IMG/VR virus record: IMGVR_UViG_3300037010_002266
Span: 1 to 41,984 of that record
Strand: one strand, 5' to 3'
From: a virus
Length of the DNA: 41,984 bases
How positions within the stretch are numbered: the stretch's first letter is position 1; each line of letters starts with the position of its first letter. The translations under genes and the position numbers were made by a program. The notes beneath the pieces are model-generated. The model ran no database searches, had not been told where the DNA came from, and saw only the letters and a list, made by a program, of their open reading frames with translations. Shown piece after piece: positions 38,055-41,984 of this stretch.

Positions 38055-38387
38055 GTGTCTACCAACCAAGGAATAGCCTCGATGTGGCCACACTTAGTAC
38101 AAGTATCTCTAGCGGTGTCTCTTCCCCCTGCGGTTCTTTTCTTGCTCGAGATTTTGCAGTCTACGGATGGTCTAAGTATGTGGGCAGATCGAGGCGTCCT
38201 GGTTGTAGTAAGTTGGTCGTGTTGGGTACTTATTCGAGACCTGATGCGCCAGCTGAAGACTGAACGGGAACAGTATACTGAAAGTATTAAAGAGGTCAAC
38301 GAGACGTTGATATCTGTGATTCAAGAAAACAATACTGTTCTAACTAAAGTGTTGGACGGGCTTAATGCCAATGGGCACCGGAGGTAG
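38055..38387 (+). CDS. Membrane protein with coiled coil, holin/spanin-like
   Basis: 110 residues, GTG start two bases past the holin-like stop. Two hydrophobic segments (LVQVSLAVSLPPAVLFLLEIL; GVLVVVSWSCWVLI) are followed by a charged coiled coil (residues about 62-105). This fits a second holin/antiholin or an i-spanin-like role in opening the cell envelope. No lipobox or separate o-spanin is seen. Confidence 0.7.
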   Translation: MSTNQGIASMWPHLVQVSLAVSLPPAVLFLLEILQSTDGLSMWADRGVLVVVSWSCWVLIRDLMRQLKTEREQYTESIKEVNETLISVIQENNTVLTKVLDGLNANGHRR

Positions 38388-38391
38388 TGTG

Positions 38392-40176
38392 ATGAAGCTG
38401 AAAACTTTTATTTTTGCAAGTCTTTTCACAGGCTTCCTGGCCTTCGGACAAGTTATGATTACAGGCCCTATTAATACGGGACCTGGGAACGCCGGGTTTA
38501 ATGGGCGCGTCGAGGTGTGCGGGGCCGGGTTCATGGTCAATGGAGCTACTTCGTATGTTACTACCTGCCAGAATTTTAATGTGATAAACGGAGTGATGAA
38601 CGTGGTTGTGTACCCAACGGTGGCAAGTGGTACATCCTACCGCGTGAGGTTCATTTCCAATTATGGGCAGGTAACAACAGAGACTTGGGTTGTACCTGCT
38701 ACCCCTTCGGTGCAGAATCGAAGCTCTGTTGTCCAGCTTCCATCGGTTGAGTATCCTATGATTGCCCTAAGCCAGATATCTAAGAACGGGGCGACGAGTG
38801 GATACTGTATCAAATATGATGGCTCTCAGGTGGTGTGGGGACAGTGTGGTGAGATGCAAAGCTTTAACGGGAGGACTGGTGCGGTTATCCCGGCATCCGG
38901 CGACTACTCTTCGTTTTACGCGCAGCTTTCCCACTCCCACATCATCCTGGATATCTCGGGACTGCAAACAGCGCTGGATAATAAAGCTAGCCTAAGTCAT
39001 TCCCACGTCATCCCAGACATCTCCGGGCTACAAACAACGTTGGATAATAAAGCCAGTCTTAATCACAATCATAATGGTGTGTATGAGCCTGTAGATCCGA
39101 CAATCCTTCGAAGCTCAGCGGGACCGTATAACGACCCATCATGGATTGGGAGTCTGAGTTGGTCTAAGATTACTGGAACACCAAGTGGATTCATACCATC
39201 CGCACACGCTTCTAGTCATCTATCTACAGGATCTGATCCACTGCTTCTTACCACTTCCGAGCTGGCGACGGCGTCTAAAACCGGCTCGGGGACAAGGATT
39301 GTAACAGCGGGCGGGGTTCCGTCTAATGGCTGTGCTAAGTGGCTGAATGGGAACCTGGATACGACAGGCGTAGATTGCGGTGGGACTACGCAAAGTAATT
39401 ACTCTCAATCGTTCGTGAGTCAAAGTAGCGTAACGTTGTCGCATGGGCTTAATACGGTGAATGTCCTGGCAACCTGCTACGATGGATCGAACCAGCAGAT
39501 TGAGCCGAATAGTGTGACGGTAATTGATAGTAATAGTTTGTCTGTGGCTTTCGCTGTGCCGCAGACTGGGCGTTGCGTGGTCAATGGCACAGGTGGTTCA
39601 GGGGGATCTGGAACGGGGATTACCTCAATCAATTCACAGACTGGGACAAGCCAGACTCTTTCTGGGGGCGCATTTATAAGTATTGCGAGTGCCAGTAATA
39701 CTCATACAGTTTCAGTGGCAAATACACAAGGCAGTGGAACGAGGCTTGCGACAGTCAACGCGTCTCCGGCGGATGGGTGTGCGGCGTGGGCGAGCGGGAC
39801 GTTATCTAGCACTGGAGCTCCTTGTGGTACTGGTGGTGGTGGGTCAATGACGGCAGGTTCGGGGGTTGTTATTACCGGAAGTACTATTTCAGTAGATCCG
39901 GCTACGGTTCCCTCCTATCTGACAGGAACAGCCGCACTTTCATTCTCGACATTTTCTGGACTTGGTAACTGTGAGGAACAAAGTTTGACAGTAAACGGAG
40001 CTGTGATTGGAGATGCCGTAGCAATAGGCCTACCATCCACTTTTCCAACTGGGCTAGTTCAGGGTGCGGCGTGGGTTTCGACGGCCAACACGGTGACAAT
40101 CCGGTTGTGCCGCCTGGCCGGAACAAGCACGATCACATCGCAAACGTTTCGAGCTTGGGTGAATAAGGTTTTCTAG
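38392..40176 (+). CDS. Secreted-looking tail-fibre-like protein
   Basis: 594 residues from the ATG at 38392 (GGAGGTAGTGTG). The N-terminus MKLKTFIFASLFTGFLAFGQ is a classic export signal ending in A-F-G. A small beta domain follows (FNGRVEVCGAGF), then two 22-residue repeats (HSHIILDISGLQTALDNKAS), an HNHNGVYEP segment and a long Ser/Thr/Gly-rich body with two related cysteine-containing units (GSGTRIVTAGG, NGCAKW; GSGTRLATVNA, DGCAAW). The pattern is typical of fibre shafts. An export signal is unexpected for a tail part. It may have been captured from an acidobacterial surface-protein family. Confidence 0.8.
   Translation: MKLKTFIFASLFTGFLAFGQVMITGPINTGPGNAGFNGRVEVCGAGFMVNGATSYVTTCQNFNVINGVMNVVVYPTVASGTSYRVRFISNYGQVTTETWVVPATPSVQNRSSVVQLPSVEYPMIALSQISKNGATSGYCIKYDGSQVVWGQCGEMQSFNGRTGAVIPASGDYSSFYAQLSHSHIILDISGLQTALDNKASLSHSHVIPDISGLQTTLDNKASLNHNHNGVYEPVDPTILRSSAGPYNDPSWIGSLSWSKITGTPSGFIPSAHASSHLSTGSDPLLLTTSELATASKTGSGTRIVTAGGVPSNGCAKWLNGNLDTTGVDCGGTTQSNYSQSFVSQSSVTLSHGLNTVNVLATCYDGSNQQIEPNSVTVIDSNSLSVAFAVPQTGRCVVNGTGGSGGSGTGITSINSQTGTSQTLSGGAFISIASASNTHTVSVANTQGSGTRLATVNASPADGCAAWASGTLSSTGAPCGTGGGGSMTAGSGVVITGSTISVDPATVPSYLTGTAALSFSTFSGLGNCEEQSLTVNGAVIGDAVAIGLPSTFPTGLVQGAAWVSTANTVTIRLCRLAGTSTITSQTFRAWVNKVF
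38932..39063 (+). repeat. 66-bp tandem repeat in fibre gene
   Basis: Two copies at 38932-38997 and 38998-39063 encode the DISGLQT, LDNKAS repeat of a fibre shaft, with mostly synonymous differences. Confidence 0.8.
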
Positions 40177-40187
40177 GGAGCATGACC

Positions 40188-41270
40188 ATGAAACGGGTGA
40201 TCTCAACTATCTTTCTAGCGGCGGGCGTCATGCTCGCGCAGACTACAATCAACGGCTCGAGGTCAATCCTGGGCGATTTCGACGCCAGCGCCGCAAAGAC
40301 TACGAAGCCAGTTAAGACTGGTACAAGTGATCCTGCGAACTGCTCCGTGGGGGAGCTGTTCTACCGTACCGACACGGCGACGTTGAAGTACTGCTCGGCC
40401 GCCAACACCTGGACGGCTGTCAGTGTCTCATACACACTGCCTATTGCTAGTGGGAGTACACTCGGTGGCGTTAAGGTTGGCACTGGTCTGAGCATTGACG
40501 GCGGCGGGGTGTTGTCAACATCTGGCGGTGGTGGTGGGTCTACGTTCGATGCTCATGATACAAGTACGCTTTGGTTGCGAGAGGACTTCATCAACGGCGG
40601 CACGAGTACATCTTCGGCGAATGCTGGCGAGCTGGGGTGGTTCTTAACACTATTAGCCTCTGCGACAGTAAATCAGAATAATACAACCGTTGATGCGAGT
40701 CACCCAGGTGTACTTCTGTCACTCGCCCACGCATCAAATGCGAATAGCGGGGTATTGGCACAGATCCTGAACAGCGTCCACTATAACGCCATTAATAACA
40801 ACGACTGGTCTTGGACTGTTATTTTGAAGCTAGCCTCCACTAGTAATTCTCGAACGTGGGTTGGAATTGGGGGGCAGGCTGCGATTACTCCAGTGCGTTT
40901 CGTTGGGTTTCGCTATGACACAGCTTCAGGTTACGATGATGACCTTAAGAACGGGACCGGATCGTGGGTCTTCCAGATGTGCAATGCTGCAACGACTTGC
41001 GCTGATGGCTCTGGAACGCAGATCATGTTGGGAGTCGCTCCAACTACTGACTGGATCAAGCTTCAAATGGTAAAAGTAGGGACGCTCTATACCATCAAGG
41101 TGAATGGGACGACGGTTGCGACAGTGTGCCCGAGTGGATGCACAGCTACTGCGACGCTTCAAGATACGGCAAGCTATATCGGAAACCTTGGCCTCGGCTT
41201 CGAATCTGGTGGCTCTTTCACAACCTTTGTTGATTTCTTTGCAGCTACAATGACAGGACTAGTGAGGTAA
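40188..41270 (+). CDS. Secreted-looking tail-fibre protein with lectin-like C-terminus
   Basis: 360 residues from the ATG at 40188 (GGGAG upstream; an ATG at 40182 is too close to it). The N-terminus MKRVISTIFLAAGVMLAQ is an export signal of the Ala-Gln style common in Acidobacteriota. It is followed by the small domain CSVGELFYRTDTATLKYC, a GGG linker, and a C-terminal beta sandwich (about residues 120-360) with the look of a lectin/laminin-G-like jelly roll. It is a probable fibre or surface-binding protein. The stop is two bases from the next start. Confidence 0.78.
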   Translation: MKRVISTIFLAAGVMLAQTTINGSRSILGDFDASAAKTTKPVKTGTSDPANCSVGELFYRTDTATLKYCSAANTWTAVSVSYTLPIASGSTLGGVKVGTGLSIDGGGVLSTSGGGGGSTFDAHDTSTLWLREDFINGGTSTSSANAGELGWFLTLLASATVNQNNTTVDASHPGVLLSLAHASNANSGVLAQILNSVHYNAINNNDWSWTVILKLASTSNSRTWVGIGGQAAITPVRFVGFRYDTASGYDDDLKNGTGSWVFQMCNAATTCADGSGTQIMLGVAPTTDWIKLQMVKVGTLYTIKVNGTTVATVCPSGCTATATLQDTASYIGNLGLGFESGGSFTTFVDFFAATMTGLVR

Positions 41271-41272
41271 CC

Positions 41273-41984
41273 ATGCGGATCATTGTGTGTTTACTCATTG
41301 CGCTGTCTGCCTCGGCCATGAATAACGGTGTGATTATCTATGATGCCTCCGGCATCACACAGACGGGCCGCCCCGTGACGCTTTCGCACGTGTTCGCGCA
41401 AGGCGAGTTTCCTGCGAACTTTTATCCCAAGCCGCGAATTAGCGGCGTGGTTCCATCCGCGTGGCAGGTTGACGTCAAGAATACCTGGCCGGACGGGAGC
41501 GTGATGCTGGCTTTCGTCAGCTTCTCGGCGACTGTTGCGGGGAATGGTTCATCCGCCGTGGACTTTGTAAAAGATGCGAACCCCTGCCACCTCGGGAACC
41601 CGGCTGTCTGCCAAGCTGCTGCTCTTGACCAGTCTGGCATGGTGGGATTCGCTTCCGGGGCATGGGACTTTGTGCTGCAAGGTACAGCCAACAGCGTTAC
41701 CTACTCCGCGTCGGCGAAGACCATGTTGGGCGCCGGAGCCTGGACATACTGGCTGCGCGGCCCGGTGGTGACGAGGGTTCTGGTGGAAGATGTCTCCCGC
41801 CCGAATCCTGTCTACGACTTCGGCTGGCAGTGGGATGGAACCGCATGGCAGGCTCCATCCGCGGACACCTATAGGAGCGTCCACCCGATGTTCATGGTGA
41901 GCTTCTATCCTGGCTACACGGCTGGGGTCTACGCCGAGGTGATGGCGCAGAACGCCTGGACCTCCAGGCTCCAGCGGCAGGTGT
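41273..41984 (+). CDS. Large secreted tail spike / polysaccharide-lyase-like protein, 5' part (partial)
   Basis: 237 complete codons up to the window end. The last base is the first base of the next codon (TTC), which continues in phase at position 13 of the window after the 12-base overlap. The start is ATG directly after the previous gene. The N-terminus MRIIVCLLIALSASA is a textbook export signal (A-S-A cleavage). The next domain includes GRPVTLSHVFAQGEFP and NTWPDGSVMLAFVSF, resembling the N-terminal barrel of exo-rhamnogalacturonan lyase-type proteins. Joined length is 1046 residues. It is the likely host-glycan depolymerase. Confidence 0.82.
   Translation, partial: MRIIVCLLIALSASAMNNGVIIYDASGITQTGRPVTLSHVFAQGEFPANFYPKPRISGVVPSAWQVDVKNTWPDGSVMLAFVSFSATVAGNGSSAVDFVKDANPCHLGNPAVCQAAALDQSGMVGFASGAWDFVLQGTANSVTYSASAKTMLGAGAWTYWLRGPVVTRVLVEDVSRPNPVYDFGWQWDGTAWQAPSADTYRSVHPMFMVSFYPGYTAGVYAEVMAQNAWTSRLQRQV

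Noticed and set aside
27563-41984. Lysogeny module
   Set aside because: No integrase, excisionase, CI-like repressor or attachment site could be seen on either strand.

Overview
The window is an essentially complete genome of a lytic, short-tailed (podovirus-like) bacteriophage. The last 12 bases (41973-41984) repeat the first 12 (1-12). Joining the ends across this overlap fuses two open frames in phase into one 1046-codon gene, so the map is circular at about 41,972 bp and the ends are arbitrary cuts inside a tail gene. I see no integrase, excisionase, attachment site, tRNA or CRISPR array. The host is probably a member of Acidobacteriota (Bryobacterales-like). This is inferred from the style of several tail genes: N-terminal export signals ending in Ala-Gln or similar, and domains of the 'NCSVGELFYRTDTATLKYC' kind. 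It is not proven.

The layout is bipolar. A divergent control region (27075-27562) carries a leftward promoter abutting a twin inverted-repeat operator, and a candidate rightward promoter. Rightward from 27563, and on through the circle junction to 14056, runs one very long late unit: small and large terminase, portal, a small protein, scaffold, major capsid protein, a glycosyltransferase, neck/adaptor genes, tail fibre/collar genes, an M15 endolysin with two small membrane proteins, three secreted-looking tail or depolymerase genes, tail-hub proteins, and a DNA-ejection cassette. The cassette ends in a 2107-residue protein with a Bergerat/GHKL ATPase domain and an HEILH metalloprotease-like motif.

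Leftward from 27074 to 14049 runs the early/replication unit. Two small genes end at a strong terminator. A roughly 600-base non-coding segment follows, built as a large imperfect inverted repeat around an AT-rich core (candidate origin). Then a second sigma70-like promoter drives about a dozen small unknown genes, a DnaQ-type exonuclease, a Cas4/RecB-like Fe-S nuclease, a 48-residue zinc-ribbon protein, a Sak4/AAA_24-like ATPase, an SSB-like protein, a ParB-DNA methyltransferase fusion, a uracil-DNA-glycosylase/family A DNA polymerase fusion and a primase/helicase-like ATPase. The two arms meet at 14049-14056 with overlapping stop codons.

Three things stand out. First, a 19-bp motif, TAGTTAAY-N5-RTTAAM, occurs five times with fixed spacing (plus one spacing variant), always in the same strand orientation whichever way the local genes are read. 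Second, the ejection protein combines an ATPase and a protease signature. Third, a run of tail genes carries secretion signals.
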